From assembly GCA_017354895.1 (NCBI GenBank), contig CP071497.1, positions 4,340,001 through 4,404,000 of the forward strand: 64,000 nt of DNA, given 5' to 3'. The translations under genes and the position numbers were made by a program. The notes below the pieces were generated by a model. The model saw only the letters and a list, made by a program, of their open reading frames with translations. It had not been told where the DNA came from and did not search any database. Below are positions 19,514-31,238 of the stretch, piece after piece. Source of the DNA: Podospora comata. Taxonomy: Eukaryota > Ascomycota > Sordariomycetes > Sordariales > Podosporaceae. Within the stretch, counting starts at the first letter, position 1. Each line of letters begins with the position of its first letter.

Positions 19514-21428
19514 TCACGAACATCCTCCAATTCTCTTAAAAGTATCCTCCCACCTGATCACGCTAACCCGGCGCATAACCTTCCGCAAGTCCCTGTCAAA
19601 CTTGGCCGGCAAAGGCGGGGTCTTCACACAACTCCGGCGCTCGTACTCAAACTTCCAATCCCTCAGCACAGCCAAGTACCTCTCCTCATACTCGCGCGTG
19701 TTCTCCTCAGCGAGGTTCAACCGACGCTGGAGCTCTTTGTCGTCGAGATGGGAATTACTGCATCACAGACGTGTTTAGCATGTCATGTTCATTGTGTTTG
19801 TGGGGGTAGGGTACGTACGGTGCCGCAACGCCTCTAAAAGCCTGCTCACCCTGGTCGTCGGCCTTCCTCTTTTTGGCAGCAGCAGCCTCAACAGACGACT
19901 CAGCCTGCTGCGCAGCCCTGTTTGCCTCAATCTCCCGTCGGAGTTTAGCCTTTCTTTCCGCACGAGTGGCAGCGTCTTCCTCTTCGTGGGTTTGGGGGTA
20001 GTGCGTGTCGTTGACAGAAATGCGCCTGTTGGAGCCGAAGGTGGCCTTCTTCCTGGACGCCGTGCAGGCCTTCTTGGTCTTGAGGTGGCTCTTGACGGGA
20101 GCGGTGACTCTGTGGAGGGGATTGCTCTTGGGCTGGTAAGACGCGTTGATGACATCTAGCTTGTCCCAACGGTCGGTGTTGGTCGTATGGTTGCGCCTGT
20201 GGCGGCGGCGGGCCGTGCTGGGTTCGACAGAAGGGGCGGCGTCTGCGCTGATGACATTCTTCTCCTTGTTATTTGGTCTGAGACGACCAGACGCGATGGG
20301 AAGAATTTGACCGTGCATGGGCATGCGGTCAGCCGCGCGGGGACGGGGAGCGGACAGGCAGGTGTATCCATCGAGTTTATGGCTCTCCTGAGCAGGCTTG
20401 GGAGTGTCCTCGATGGGTCTGGGACGACCAGAGATGACGGTCATGAGAGGGCCGGAGACGGGGACGCCGCTAACAGAAGGACCAGGTGTAGCGGGTTGAG
20501 CGGTATCCTGGGCGGGCTGGGGGCTACCAGGCGTAATGCCCAGGTTCTGGCCCGAGATGGTGATATCAGCATTGGTTTGCTGCCAGACGGGTGTTAAGTC
20601 GACGATTGTGTAGTCGTCTGAAGAGGCAAGACTTCCAAGCCACTGACCGAATCGCGTGAGGAACGAATCTTCCTCGGGCGGATCACCCTGGCGGAGTTTG
20701 TCCATGAGCTCATCCTCCTGAACAAGGTTCTGGTTGCCATCGACAAGGCCCATCTCCACCTCGACGCTAGTAGCGCTCTGGCAATAGAAGCTGAAGCTAC
20801 CATTCTTCATGTCGGTCATAAAGACATTGCTAACGGGGCTTTTGTGGTGTAGAGGAACTGGAATGCCAAAGACAGATTGGCCGGTGCTGTTCGGTCTCCG
20901 CGACTCTCTGCAATATCTCTCAAATGTCACGGAAATGTGAAGGTTGCCCATCTGCTTTGTCAGATGGTTAACGACATCAAGGCTACGCCGAGGGGGCCGG
21001 CGGTGGCTGGTGATGGCCCAACGAGTAGGAATGCCGCTCTTGATTGTCTTGCGGCGCTCGATGGCGTCGGCAATCCGGGAGTCGCTCAAAGGGTTCCTCT
21101 GGCGCTTGTGATGGCTGTCGTTCGAGGATGAGTCGTCATCCCGGCGGCGCTTCCCGAGAGGAGACGGAGGAGAAGCAACGGCAGAATACATGGCAGAGAA
21201 AGCCGAAGTGGACAAGCCCCTCTCAGCGCAGCGACAAATGGTGGTGAGACCCGGAGTGCTGCTCATGTTGAAAGGAGCGGCGAGGGTATCCTCCATAATG
21301 GCAGCAGAAAAATTGCTGGCGGAAGGCATGTTGGGGACGCGCGTGAGTCTCCGGGTGGAAGGGAGAACGATCCGGCGGAGGTGAAATCCGCCACAGGCAC
21401 CTATGATAGGGAATGAGCGGTACATCAT
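19514..21428 (-). CDS. nuclear-type disordered protein with KATF docking-like motif
   Basis: Two exons, 21428-19819 and 19757-19514, join in phase across a 61-bp intron with GTACGT donor and a GCTAAA-like branch, giving 617 residues. Likely starts are the ATG at 21428 or a later one (M-P-S-A-S-N). A basic cluster G-K-R-R-R-D-D-D near residue 92 fits a nuclear localisation signal. A low-complexity Pro/Gly/Ser middle is followed by K-S-H-L-K, then K-K-A-T-F-G-S-N-R-R-I-S-V, which resembles the SILK-like/RVxF-like pairing of the two genes to its left. The C-terminus is a long charged helix ending in Trp/Arg-rich sequence. Family not recognised. Confidence 0.65.
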
Positions 21429-22458
21429 CGTGAGGGTGGTGAAGAGCCGCGATGTTCCACAGTCGAGGGGGTCAAGAGTCGATATATCGAGTCGAGATGG
21501 TTAGAAGTCGGATGGTCAAATGTGGACGTGAATGAAGCTGTCGTGACTGTTGTACGGGATGGATTTCGACGGCGAAGACGCGATAGAGGAAGACAATTGA
21601 AGTGGTTGGATAGCAGTCTAAAGAAAGAAAGAGACGAAACTTGAGGATTGCTGGCGGGTGAGGGTAAAAGAGAGAAAGAAGGACTGGCCGTGGGATGGCT
21701 GGCAGAGCGATAAGTGGGAAAAGATGGTCGACTTCCAGGAGAGGACCCACAATTGCAGTCAACAATAGCAGAGGCAGTCCCATGAATAGGCTTGTTCCTA
21801 TTCACTTGACACTGTGAGCCGCTCTGAGGGCCCAAGCTTCGGTGGAAACTCTGCTCAGAGCAGACGAGGGCAGAGTTGGTGGTCGAGGGCAGAAAGCTGG
21901 CGGCGAGATGGCCGCCGTCAACGGTGCCGGGATTCGCAGTCTTTGATCGCGCGCATGGAACTTCGCATCACAGACGCCAGGGACTTGTTCAGGCGGCTGA
22001 CCAGAATATTTCTAAGCCGCGCGCATTTCCTTTAAAGTTTGGTGGTGGCTGAAATAGCTCTTTGCAACCACACTCCACCGCAACCAAACCGCGAGAAACA
22101 CAGTCACCCACTTGTCGATGTTCTGGATCGAACAGCAAAACGGACAGCCCCACATAGCCTCAGTCTCACCACCAACGTGAATACCACCTGACAGAAAACC
22201 CCGGCACTAACTTCAGCCACGGAGCAGCCTGACCTTTGATGACATCACGTCCAGCCAGTGGCTCATTGTCGTCTTTCACTGTACGCGTTCCAAGTCGCGA
22301 CCAAAAGCCTCACGCGTTTCACGTCTCCGTCGGTCTAATGGTGTTGTTACTTTTTGTTCTGGCAATAGGCCTGTCTCCCGTCCACCATCACTCCTCACCT
22401 TCAACCTAATGACAACTCCGAGATTTTCTCCTACTCATATGGGTTCAGTGAAAGATGA
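21429..22458. other. intergenic, promoter side of the preceding gene
   Basis: Minus-strand open frames up to 136 codons near 21425-21835 are pyrimidine-rich (Ser/Pro/Leu) and read like leader sequence rather than protein. Nothing else is supported. Confidence 0.35.
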
Positions 22459-23367
22459 TCAAAAGGATATTCGGTACCGCCCATCACCTATCTCCGTTAA
22501 CACAATCGAGTCCATCTTCCAAAAAAGCCCGATAATATTGCAGATGATGATCTTTCCCACAAACACAATGAAACCCATCACCCAACAAAGCCAGTGAATA
22601 ATCCCGTTGATGATCGGTCCCAAAAACAAGACACCAAAGACAACACAAAGCACAACACACAACACAGCCTTGATGTACTTGATCCCGCTATGCGTCTTTG
22701 CAGGGAGCCTCTTTGAGTAATACCGCCGTGTTTATGCCTCTTTCCAAGTATACTGCCGTCTATATCCCCCAGCATCATTGCTTCTTGCAACCGGGAAGCC
22801 TCGCGGTCTTTGAGCTCTGCGGTTCCATTCAGCCATGGACAAAGGTGTAGACGAGCCGGAGCTGGACGAGTCGGAGCTGGATGAGCCGGACCTGGATGAG
22901 TCGGAGCTGTATGATTGTTCAGGAAGTGGAAAACGTTGGCGTTCCAAGACCTGTCACTGAACTGGGAAGGGATATGCTGGGCGAACTGTGAGAAGGCCGG
23001 GAAACCGAAATGCGGTCCATGGAAACCGAAGCTATCCGCTCATCAACGATAGTGGCAATGTAAAGCGTGGGCTTCAGGAAGTCTCTGGACATGGAAGCAA
23101 TGGACTTTCCAGAGCCTTTAAAAGTGAATGTTGTGGACTTTCCGAACGTTCGGGTAGAACTGGGCGTCTTTGGTTCAATGTAGAAAGTGGTTCTGGATTG
23201 TATGGAGGACGCGGGTCTTTCAAAACCTCTGGAATTGAGGAGAGTTTTGAGATATCTGGCGAGTGCTCGGACTTTATCGTAATGTTGGGCCGTTCGTGTT
23301 CCATGTTGTCTGCACTCTGGGCAGGTTCAGGGAACGCCGGTGACAGTACTCTACTGCACGGAAGCAT
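22459..23367 (-). CDS. uncertain locus: Ser/Pro-rich frame followed by membrane-like frame
   Basis: From the ATG at 23367 a Pro/Ser-rich frame runs ~97 codons to a stop near 23074. A second frame (about 22947-22730) encodes repeated Ser/Asp/Gly from a 15-bp repeat and stops at TAA. Directly beyond that stop, in the same frame, a highly hydrophobic segment (L-C-V-V-F-G-V-L-F-L-G-P-I-I-N-G-I-I-H-W) runs to 22459 and would make two or three membrane spans. I could not find splice sites that join all three convincingly. It may be one gene with an unseen intron, or a gene broken by a nonsense change. Confidence 0.3.
22850..22909. repeat. four tandem copies of a 15-bp unit
   Basis: The unit is close to GACGAGCCGGAGCTG, alternating CCG and TCG in the third codon. 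On the minus strand it encodes Ser/Gly/Asp-rich sequence; on the plus strand a 42-codon frame starting at 22835 reads Asp-Glu-x-Glu-Leu repeats. Length differences in such units change protein length without breaking the frame. Confidence 0.7.
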
Positions 23368-26300
23368 ATCACTGGGCTATGAGACCTCTTGACCCCAGTG
23401 GTTTCGTACAAATCGATCAAGGTGTCGCTTGGGTTGTGGCTGAGACTTCGTTGTACCTTGTCAATACTCGGACACTTTTGAAGGGGGCGGATATTCACAA
23501 CTCGGCCAGTGCTTCCTTCTCCTGTGTTAACTTCCAGGCATGATCCCTCCTCTGCTGTCTCAAGACGCATGGGCTGCTGAAGGGTTTGGGAGATTCGTCA
23601 CAACCAGAATTGTGAACCATAGGGGTAGGCGGATGACATGTAGGGTTCTCTGACCATGGTGCTTGGCATTGTTGGCGGGTTGAGATTCGCGGAAAACCTG
23701 GTTGCTCTCTGGAATTGAAGAGGCGGCGTCTTGTTCCATCGCCCTCAAAGGGAAAATCACGATCAAAAGGCCTGTGTCGTCGTAAACAGAACTACTTCCT
23801 GCAAGCCGGATCAAGTTTGTTTTTCCGTTCCCCGTTTGTGTATTCTGGCGTCCTGCCACCTTCATAGGGAAGTACCATGTTGGATGAGGACAGAAAAATG
23901 CCCAATATGTGGTTGGTGGTTGTGGTTACAACATGAAGCCACTAGGGTTCAGGGGGCAAGGGAATGAAATATCCTTGGCCCGCCAGACTGGAAAGAAGGC
24001 AACCCAGAACATCTGAAATTGTTCTCTCGCACAAAGACGCATCTAACAATAAAGTGGAACAATCACGAGCATGTCACAAAAGACTTTCAATCACTACCCA
24101 TGTGTGTCTCTCCTGTGAGTGGACAACAGCAATGAAATGATACTATGCCAGAAACCTTTGGCCTATTTTTTCGAACGCTGTTACCTAGCCCACAGTGCTT
24201 AGGTAAGGTATCTTGGATAGCTCTTTTCGTCTGCCTTTGACTCGCTAACAGTGCTATTGAAGGGGCTTTTACGAACAAGGTAGATGGTTAGTTGTCCATT
24301 CCTAATAATCTGGCAGGGATCAGACTAGAAGCAGACTTACCTCGACCCAATCTCACACGGCCTACTCCTGCTGTGAGTGCAAACGAAAGTGCGTTGTGGC
24401 ATGTGTGTAAAAGACAGAATGTACTAAATATTTTGACAAAGTGTGTTATTTACACTTGTTGGATTTTTTGGAAAAAAAAAACAAAGAGTATCAAAATGTA
24501 GAATTTGAGCCTGGATATCAAAAACCAATGGTGAATTAGTAACAAGTATGTTGCCAGCTGAAAACACTCATTTTAAAGTAAGTTGGTTAACACTCTCTTG
24601 TTGGACTATGTGTTTCACCAACTTCACAATGCCACGGCTCTGAGGGTTACTCCCTGCTGTGGGTGGAGCAAACTTGAGCCCATACATCCTTTCGACGGGC
24701 TTATCCGTGTCAACCGTCGCTTTTGTCTTGAGGCAGCTCTTGCCCGGTTTGAAGTGGCGCTGAATAGTCGGCTTTAGGTCCTCAATGATGGCAGGTAGAA
24801 AGAGACTTTCATATTTCCCAAGACCTAACCAAAACTGGGCGGTCCCATATTGATGATATATTGGCCGTCAATGCCATAGCGCTGCGCTTGTCGGTCTTCA
24901 TCTATGTATCGGTTTGTAAATGTCTGACCCGCTCGGCGCGATTGGTGCAGTCACAACGTTGGAACGAGGGAGACAAGAGTTTTTAACGTTGGCCGTGAGA
25001 ATTCTCGTTTGTGCTGGCCTTTTCCATCAAACTTTGATCCACAGTGACTTCCTCCTGTGATATCGTGGCTCCAAAAATTGGCTGCGCCTCAGGTGGCACA
25101 TCTTTGAGTTCAAGGCGGCCCATTGTGGCGCTAAAAGTGTGGTGGAAAATGGAGACTCACGGGAAATATGTGGATTTGCGTTGTGAGGCAGAAGCTTTGA
25201 ACACACAGATCTGCTGCCAAGTGAGCCAGGCACCCATGCAGGCTCTTGCTGACCCTTAAAAAGACGTTGGCTCTAAAACGTCGGGGCTTTCTATATGTAT
25301 AATGTTATCAACTTGATAAATGAAACTTCAACATCCCTTATTCTCATGCAATCACAGATGTGGATTACATGTAATGTATGTAACCTGATTGTGCTTTGGG
25401 CATATGCCCCCTTGATTGTGGAGAACATCAAACTTCCTCCAGCACGAACCCAACTATCACTACGTACTCATGCTCGAACAAAGATTGATCATTTTCTTCC
25501 CTTCCTGAACCGCTCACGAAAAGATACGGACACCCCTGAAATCCTGAGTCAAACCGGAATTTTCTGGTTAGTTCTCCACAAGATATATTGCAATGGTGAG
25601 AAACCACACAAAAGCAACCACAACACCACAAATATACCCTCAACAGGTCCCTGAATAAACACACCTGTGTGACAGTGGCTCGCTCGCAGGCCGCACTTCA
25701 CGCAGGACAAAGAAAAGACACTATGGGCTTGCAGGCCATAATAAGCACCGGATTGGCCTGATCAGAGGGCCAGAATTGCCTGCACGCGTGCAAGACACAA
25801 AATACGGAGAAAATAAAAGTCGATGTCCTGTCTCAAAATAGAGTGTCAGAAGCAGACCGTTTATATACATGACCCCTGACCTCGCTCCGAATCCCCACTT
25901 CCTTCCTCATACCCTCAGGCCAGTAGCGGCCCCCGAAACCAATATTATTTAATTTAGTCCTAGCATAAGTAAGACTTAATATTAAGTAAGGCTATACCTA
26001 GATATTATAGTAAAAAAAATGTTTGGACTCCTAAGCATAATAACCTACGGTTTTATTTTAAAATTACTATTAAGACCTTTTTTTGTCCAGAAGTTATCGT
26101 TTTGGTAAGAAATTCGGCTATCCCGTAAAGCACTAGGTAATCTAAAATTAATTTCGGTCGCATAATCCTCCAGCATACGCTTTTTGTATTTCTTCTTTAT
26201 TATATAAAATAACTCCTATATTGATTTAACTGCAGTGATGAAGCCCGCGAAAGCGGCAGCCGATGCTAAGGAACTGGATAAGTATAACATGAGTGCCAAT

Positions 26301-26714
26301 CAAGATCGATGCTTGGTAACCTAATAGAAACTTAAATCGGGAACGACGTCGTTTTATAAGGTACCTACCTTACCTACCTATCTATAGCACGATTCGATTG
26401 CAGATTTTAACTCCGAAATCGAAACTTAAAGCTGAATTAAGTCTTCCACGACAGGGGGTAGGGAGGCGGCAACACTCCTCTAACCACACACCCCCACCCA
26501 AATCCCAAAGCGGCATCCGAAAACGGCAAAACATTTCCCTCGACCGGACAGAACAAATTGCTCTGTTAATTCTCCCCCCTCCCGTCATCACTTACCAGTC
26601 CCCTCGCTTTTCTTGTATAAGCCATCGGTTTGCAGGCCTGGTCTCAGGCATGTGGACCTTTTCAAGGTAAAAGCGGCAAAAGAAAAATAGAGAAAAAGAG
26701 ACAGAAACAAAAAT
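23368..26714. other. 3.3 kb without a supported gene
   Basis: Numerous short frames occur but none shows family motifs or believable exon structure. The part from about 25920 to 26400 is strongly A+T-rich with many TAA/TTA triplets, as expected of a RIP-mutated repeat remnant; I cannot tell which element it came from. Confidence 0.35.
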
Positions 26715-26833
26715 ACATACAACACCGAGGATTCCCCAGTGGTCACCCACCTGAGTACTGATTCGGCCCTCAGCTGCTTGACTCGGGCAGAGCGGACGGG
26801 ATGCCGTATTTTCAGCTGGGTATGGTCGTATGT
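26715..26833 (-). rRNA. 5S ribosomal RNA
   Basis: The minus strand starts ACATACGACCATACC, contains the internal control region ending in the conserved GAGTGACC-like block read here as CAGGTGGGTGACCACTGG, and ends in CTCGGTGTTGTATGT. The two ends are complementary, as in 5S rRNA, and the length is 119 nt. A T-rich stretch follows the 3' end (TTTTTGTTTC), as expected for RNA polymerase III termination. Single dispersed 5S genes are usual in filamentous ascomycetes. Confidence 0.93.
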
Positions 26834-26901
26834 GACGGTTTGGTGTCAGGAGATGGGCTCATGTGTGGAAAATGAGACCGAGAAAAGAAAACAGGAAAAA
26901 T

Positions 26902-26954
26902 ACATACAACACCGAGGATTCCCCAGTGGTCACCCACCTGAGTGCTGATTCGGC
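26902..26954 (-). pseudogene. truncated 5S rRNA copy (3' part)
   Basis: These 53 bases match the 3' part of the neighbouring 5S gene with one visible difference (AGTGCTG against AGTACTG on the plus strand) and then diverge abruptly. The T-rich tail beyond the 3' end is also roughly shared. The 5' half is missing, so it cannot form a complete 5S RNA. Confidence 0.85.
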
Positions 26955-27352
26955 TGTCATGTAGGATAACTGCGAGGATGGGAAGCTCCAAAAAGCGTAT
27001 ATTGTTTACTTCAAGATATGGAAAACACCATGCCGGCAAACGGTCAGGGAGCGGCACAGCTTGACCCGTTTCAACCGTTAGTCAGCGGACAATGCGGACA
27101 TACCCATGCCGTGCGCAAGACACGCTGCGGGCACGCGCGGTAAGTGTGAAGCCGAACCTGGTGGCTCAGGGTCCCACTGCCAAGATTATTAATTCCTTAC
27201 AGTGGTCATCAGTTGACTAATCTGACAGATAGCGCGCGAGAACATGCGTAGATTATTACAATGTCGCAAAATTATCAAATGAAAGCTAGCTATGGTACTA
27301 TGCTGGCACAAAACCCTCAAAGCCCCAAAGGGGCGGTCTTGCCCCCCTCGTT
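26955..27352. other. intergenic, nothing supported
   Basis: A short stretch between the 5S fragment and the end of a minus-strand gene; no feature is visible. Confidence 0.3.
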
Positions 27353-27973
27353 CTAGTTTTCCAGGTGTTCTGAAGAAAACTGAGTGTAGGCAACGCGTTG
27401 AAGATCACCTATACACTCCATCCAAAGACTTTTGAAAGTCGGACCAACGTCGTACAGCAGAAAACTGCATGCAGTACGAAAAAAGTGGTTGCGGTATTCT
27501 TGTGGTAGGTGTTGCAGAATGCTGAAGAATCCAGCCATGAAATGTTGCAGTCGAGCAGGTATGGCCGAATCGAGGGCCAGTCCGCGCACCCCTTCATCGG
27601 CAGCAGGGTGGTCTACCCACATGAAGAAATCGCAATAATCAACCAGCAGATCTCTCTGAATGTTCACTATGGCTCTGAATTGGCTGTCGGTGATTTGTGA
27701 GGGGTCCCTGGAAGTGACGGCACTCAAGGGCTCTTCGAACTCCGCATCCGAGTTGAGGTTTGAGGTGCGTGTGTGGGAGGTTGCTGGTGGGACTAACCTC
27801 AACATATTCTCCGACCGCTTAATCCTATCCAGAGATTTACTGATGTCGGCTTGCAAATTCCTGAGAGAGGTAATGGCGGATGTAGGCTGCTCTACTAGAG
27901 CTGGATCATCGTGAGTCGAGACAGTGACTGGGTCGTCATCAAACATTTGCCGGAAATAATTAAGTAAATTCAT
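27353..27973 (-). CDS. short Est1-type family protein (N-terminal half only)
   Basis: 206 residues from the ATG at 27973. After a variable N-terminus the sequence has I-Q-R-D-L-L-V-D-Y-C-D-F-F, A-I-P-A-R-L-Q-H-F, and W-M-E-C-I-G-D-L-Q-R, which match in order the signature of a widespread fungal family annotated with Est1-type DNA/RNA-binding domains (I-Q-R-D-L-L ... M-P-A-R-M ... W-x-E-C-x-G-D-L-x-R-Y). Full-length relatives continue several hundred residues beyond this point; here the frame stops 13 residues later, so it is probably a truncated copy. No stop interrupts the visible part. The role of the family is not known to me. Confidence 0.55.
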   Translation of the reverse strand: MNLLNYFRQMFDDDPVTVSTHDDPALVEQPTSAITSLRNLQADISKSLDRIKRSENMLRLVPPATSHTRTSNLNSDAEFEEPLSAVTSRDPSQITDSQFRAIVNIQRDLLVDYCDFFMWVDHPAADEGVRGLALDSAIPARLQHFMAGFFSILQHLPQEYRNHFFRTACSFLLYDVGPTFKSLWMECIGDLQRVAYTQFSSEHLEN

Positions 27974-29071
27974 GACGCGAGTATGTTGCAGAAGCAAAAG
28001 CTGAAAGTAAAGTAAAAGCTTTTAAAAGAAAATCTCAAGAGGCAAAGGCCAGTGTAGGGGATGGAAGGAGATGGGATGGAAGGGGAGGAGCAGATAGGGT
28101 AGGCCTATTATCGTATCGGGCAATGATAAGGAAACCTCGAAGGTGCGCGCACTGGTTCACATTGCTCTACTCTATAGGTATACAGCCGAGAACTGCAGTG
28201 ACTCGGTCTCTCGTTCTTTGCCTAGTCCCAAACGGCCGACCACTGGCCAACACTCATAAGAGCCAAACCTTCTCCAGAACAAGCATCGTATTATCCATAT
28301 AGCACATTCTAGTATATTTTTTAATAATCCGGATAGCAATGCGAATGGCTTGTTAGTGCTTTTGGGCGACTCTGGCGGCCCCAATAATGAAACACGGCAA
28401 AAGAAGCAGCCGTTAGGACCGAGAGAGTGTATTAAACTCAGGGAGCGTTCAATGACCTACCCTACCTAGACTTGGCTCGACTCATCGACCACCCTGGATA
28501 TAAGTCATCTGTTTATCAATAAGTTGGTTTCTCACCAAAGGATACACATTGGGGAAAAATGAGATTGCTATTGAATTTAGAGACCTACTAAATCTGTTTC
28601 CCAGGCTCTCTTTTAGCCGGCAGATGCTTAATTGGCCAAGATGCTAGGGACATTGCAATAAGGTTTGGTTTTGGTCCCAGCAAAAGCGAGAGGCGGGGGT
28701 TCTCACATTCTGCTCACGTACTGATTGCACAGTATACACATCCCCTGTCTTAACCAATCAACTTATAAGGACGAAGACAACGACATGTCTGGCGGAACTC
28801 AAGCAGCTTGACGCGCCCTGAAAGCTGGAGGGATAATTGGTACCCACCATGTACATAATATTAAAGTCTAGACATCATGGAGCCCGCTTCACCCAATGAA
28901 CAAAAAAACAAACACGGCATCTCCGGGGTCAGCCGGAGAACAAAATAAACCGCGAATGTCTCGCGACTGGTCGCTCAGGGTGGGTTGCCTTCTTTTTTCT
29001 GGGTTGATATGTAGTATGGAAGGACATCCTATCCCCACGCCAAAACCTACCTTATTAACGTCCGATACATT
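27974..29071. other. intergenic, 1.1 kb, nothing supported
   Basis: Short frames only. The part before 29072 may hold the promoter of the SET-domain locus. Confidence 0.3.
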
Positions 29072-30397
29072 ATGGGAGATTCGGCTGATCTCCACATAGA
29101 TTTCGAGGCACACTGCCGCGAAGTGATAGAACAGTGGGCATTACTATCAAAACCAGCAAGTGTTTCCTCAGGGCACTATCACAACGGCCTGCTGGTCAGT
29201 CTGAAGACCGATGACATAGTTGCTAGCTTAGACGATAGCTCATTGCGATTCAGCGAATCGCAGTCATGTTGTGCTTCTCCCGAAGACAACAAAGACGAAC
29301 AACGCAGCGGGGAACAACGTGGGGAGGAACAAGGCATTATTGACGGGCATTCAAGCAAGAAGTCTGCAAGACAATCGAGCGCGGAGGCGCCTATTGGAAT
29401 ATCCGATCACGGCGCACACAAGGACAGCCGTGCCACATCACAACCGGATGCGAAGGATGGTCCAAATTCTGGTAGGCTGGTCCGCCTCCTTCCCCCCCTG
29501 ATGTTTGCTATCACTAATGGCTTAGACTCTAAATCTCGTCGATATCTGGAGTTAGACGAGGTGAAGGCTCTAGTAAGACGCATTTTTATCCACGGATTAT
29601 CGAAAGCGGGCGAGCCAATTCCCAGCCACCTCGACACTACCGTTGATGAACTTATCAACGACATAACTTCTGACCGAAGCTGGGGTACTATGAAACCATC
29701 GACCCCCGATCAGAAACCCGCCTCAAATAATGCTCAGACGGCAGACGGCGCCATTGCCACCGATCGTTTTGGTCTAAAGCGGAAGCTGGACGACGATATT
29801 TCGTGCCCGACCTCGAGGAGACGGAAAATACAAGCTTATAACGTTGAGCAGTGCTTGTGTGAGAAAGACTGTGATGAACAGTGCCTGAATATGGTAGTGG
29901 GGTTGCTATATGAGAAAACAACCTGCCGGCTACTGACCTGTCGCAATCGCGTAGCACAATTTTGTTTCGCCCTCATCAACACTAACTGTGGTGCTGGTCT
30001 TGTCAGTAAGGATAGGATTACGCAAGGTACGATAGTTGGAGTGTATGAAGGCGTGGGTCTGACCAGGCAGCAGGTCGCGCTGAGACAGGGAAGAGATAAA
30101 CACTACCATAACCCCGGCCGGCCTAACAGAATATACAGAACACATCATACATTGCAAAGATTGATCCCGATAAATACATCGATGCAACGCGCTCTCCATG
30201 TTTAATGAAGTTCGTCAATCATTCCTGCGCACCAAACTGTGCCATGGAAAAACGCATACGGGACGGGTTGCCTACTGTCATCATTCGGGCTCTGAAGGAC
30301 ATTGAACCAAACACGGAATTGACTACTGATTTAAGGTCGCAACAAGCCGGAGCAGGCTTGCAAGTGTGGTGCTGAGAAGTGCCGATCGGTCTTTTGA
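29072..30397 (+). pseudogene. SET-domain (lysine methyltransferase-like) gene, frameshifted
   Basis: The frame from the ATG at 29072 runs 377 codons. After ~270 residues of charged, disordered sequence with a basic cluster it enters a Cys-rich pre-SET/AWS-like block (C-L-C-E-K-D-C-D-E-Q-C-L-N) and a SET start (G-A-G-L-V-S-K-D-R-I-T-Q-G). Near 30130 the homology continues in another frame: Y-I-D-A-T-R and the cofactor-binding F-V-N-H-S-C-A-P-N-C. Near 30335 it changes frame again to a post-SET C-K-C-G-A-E-K-C-R, ending at 30397. A GT-AG intron at 30074-30138 (with CTAAC) could repair the first break but not the second. I therefore call a pseudogene; a sequencing error is the alternative. Confidence 0.65.
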
Positions 30398-30693
30398 GCA
30401 TTAACACAAAGATTACCTATTTTCAGAATACTCACCACTGTGGCCCCAATTGGTTCCAAAAAATGCGCTTGGTTTTGTGCTGACCGTGCCAATTGCAGTG
30501 TCACTGAAGGCTCCCTTCGAAGCCCATAATGGAATAAAGTGTGAGGGGACATGGTCTAGTGGTGACGAACACGGTACCTAACTAGACTACTCATCAACCG
30601 CAGTCCCAACGCGATCACCCTACCCCTATTATTATCCCATTTGTACTCACTCCGAGAGGCTGTAGGATTGCGACAACTACCCAGTCTGGCAGC

Positions 30694-31238
30694 CTATCGT
30701 AGGCCGCAACCTCTCGAGAGGGCGACGGACATGAGTGTATCTAGGCGATCGTCGGCAGGATTGTCTTCTTGAACTAAGTCCACGGGCTCTTTGGCATTTC
30801 CAAAAAGATCGGGGGTCGACCTTTTGATTTCTCGTGCTTTGGCCTTTAAAGAGTAAATTGATCGATCGAGGATTCTTTCTATAGTGTTGTATGTAATTCC
30901 CCGACACCGTAGAGACACCAAAGCCTTGGTTTCAGCGTTCGTCCAAGGCCGTTTCACCCGAAGCAGGCCTTATTCTCATTAGTTGGGTAGTTTTAAAAGT
31001 CAATTGATAACGTACCGTCTCGTTTGAATCGCGATGAGCCACGATTGGGCTCGATCAAAGACCTTATATGGTTGACAACTCGCATTTCATCCACCCCGAA
31101 CATTATGGTAACATCGTGGGTATCGGGTTTGGGGGTTTCCTGGGCAAGTAGCCAGCGGGCGGCCAGAAGCGGTGGTGACAAGTTACGCGACATCATCTCG
31201 GTATGGGTTGGTTGTGGAAAAGAGGAGAGCCGACACAT
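30694..31238 (-). CDS. Myb/SANT-like DNA-binding protein
   Basis: Two exons, 31238-31016 and 30968-30694, join in phase across a 47-bp intron with a GTACGT donor and ACTAAT branch, giving 165 residues. The second exon carries V-K-R-P-W-T-N-A-E-T-K-A-L-V-S-L-R, followed by I-T-Y-N-T-I-E-R-I-L-D-R-S-I-Y-S-L-K-A-K-A, the tryptophan-helix-turn-helix layout of a single Myb/SANT-like domain. The N-terminal ~75 residues are not recognised; a later ATG could be the start. The tail is acidic. It probably binds DNA; whether it is a host gene or came with a mobile element is unclear. Confidence 0.6.

Noticed and set aside
19785-20159. Plus-strand frame inside the 617-residue minus-strand gene
   Set aside because: It is a shadow of a proline/alanine-rich coding region in the opposite strand.
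30074-30138. GT-AG intron that would repair the SET gene
   Set aside because: It has a CTAAC branch and keeps phase, but its donor is poor, it would leave an unusually short SET segment, and a second frame break further on remains.
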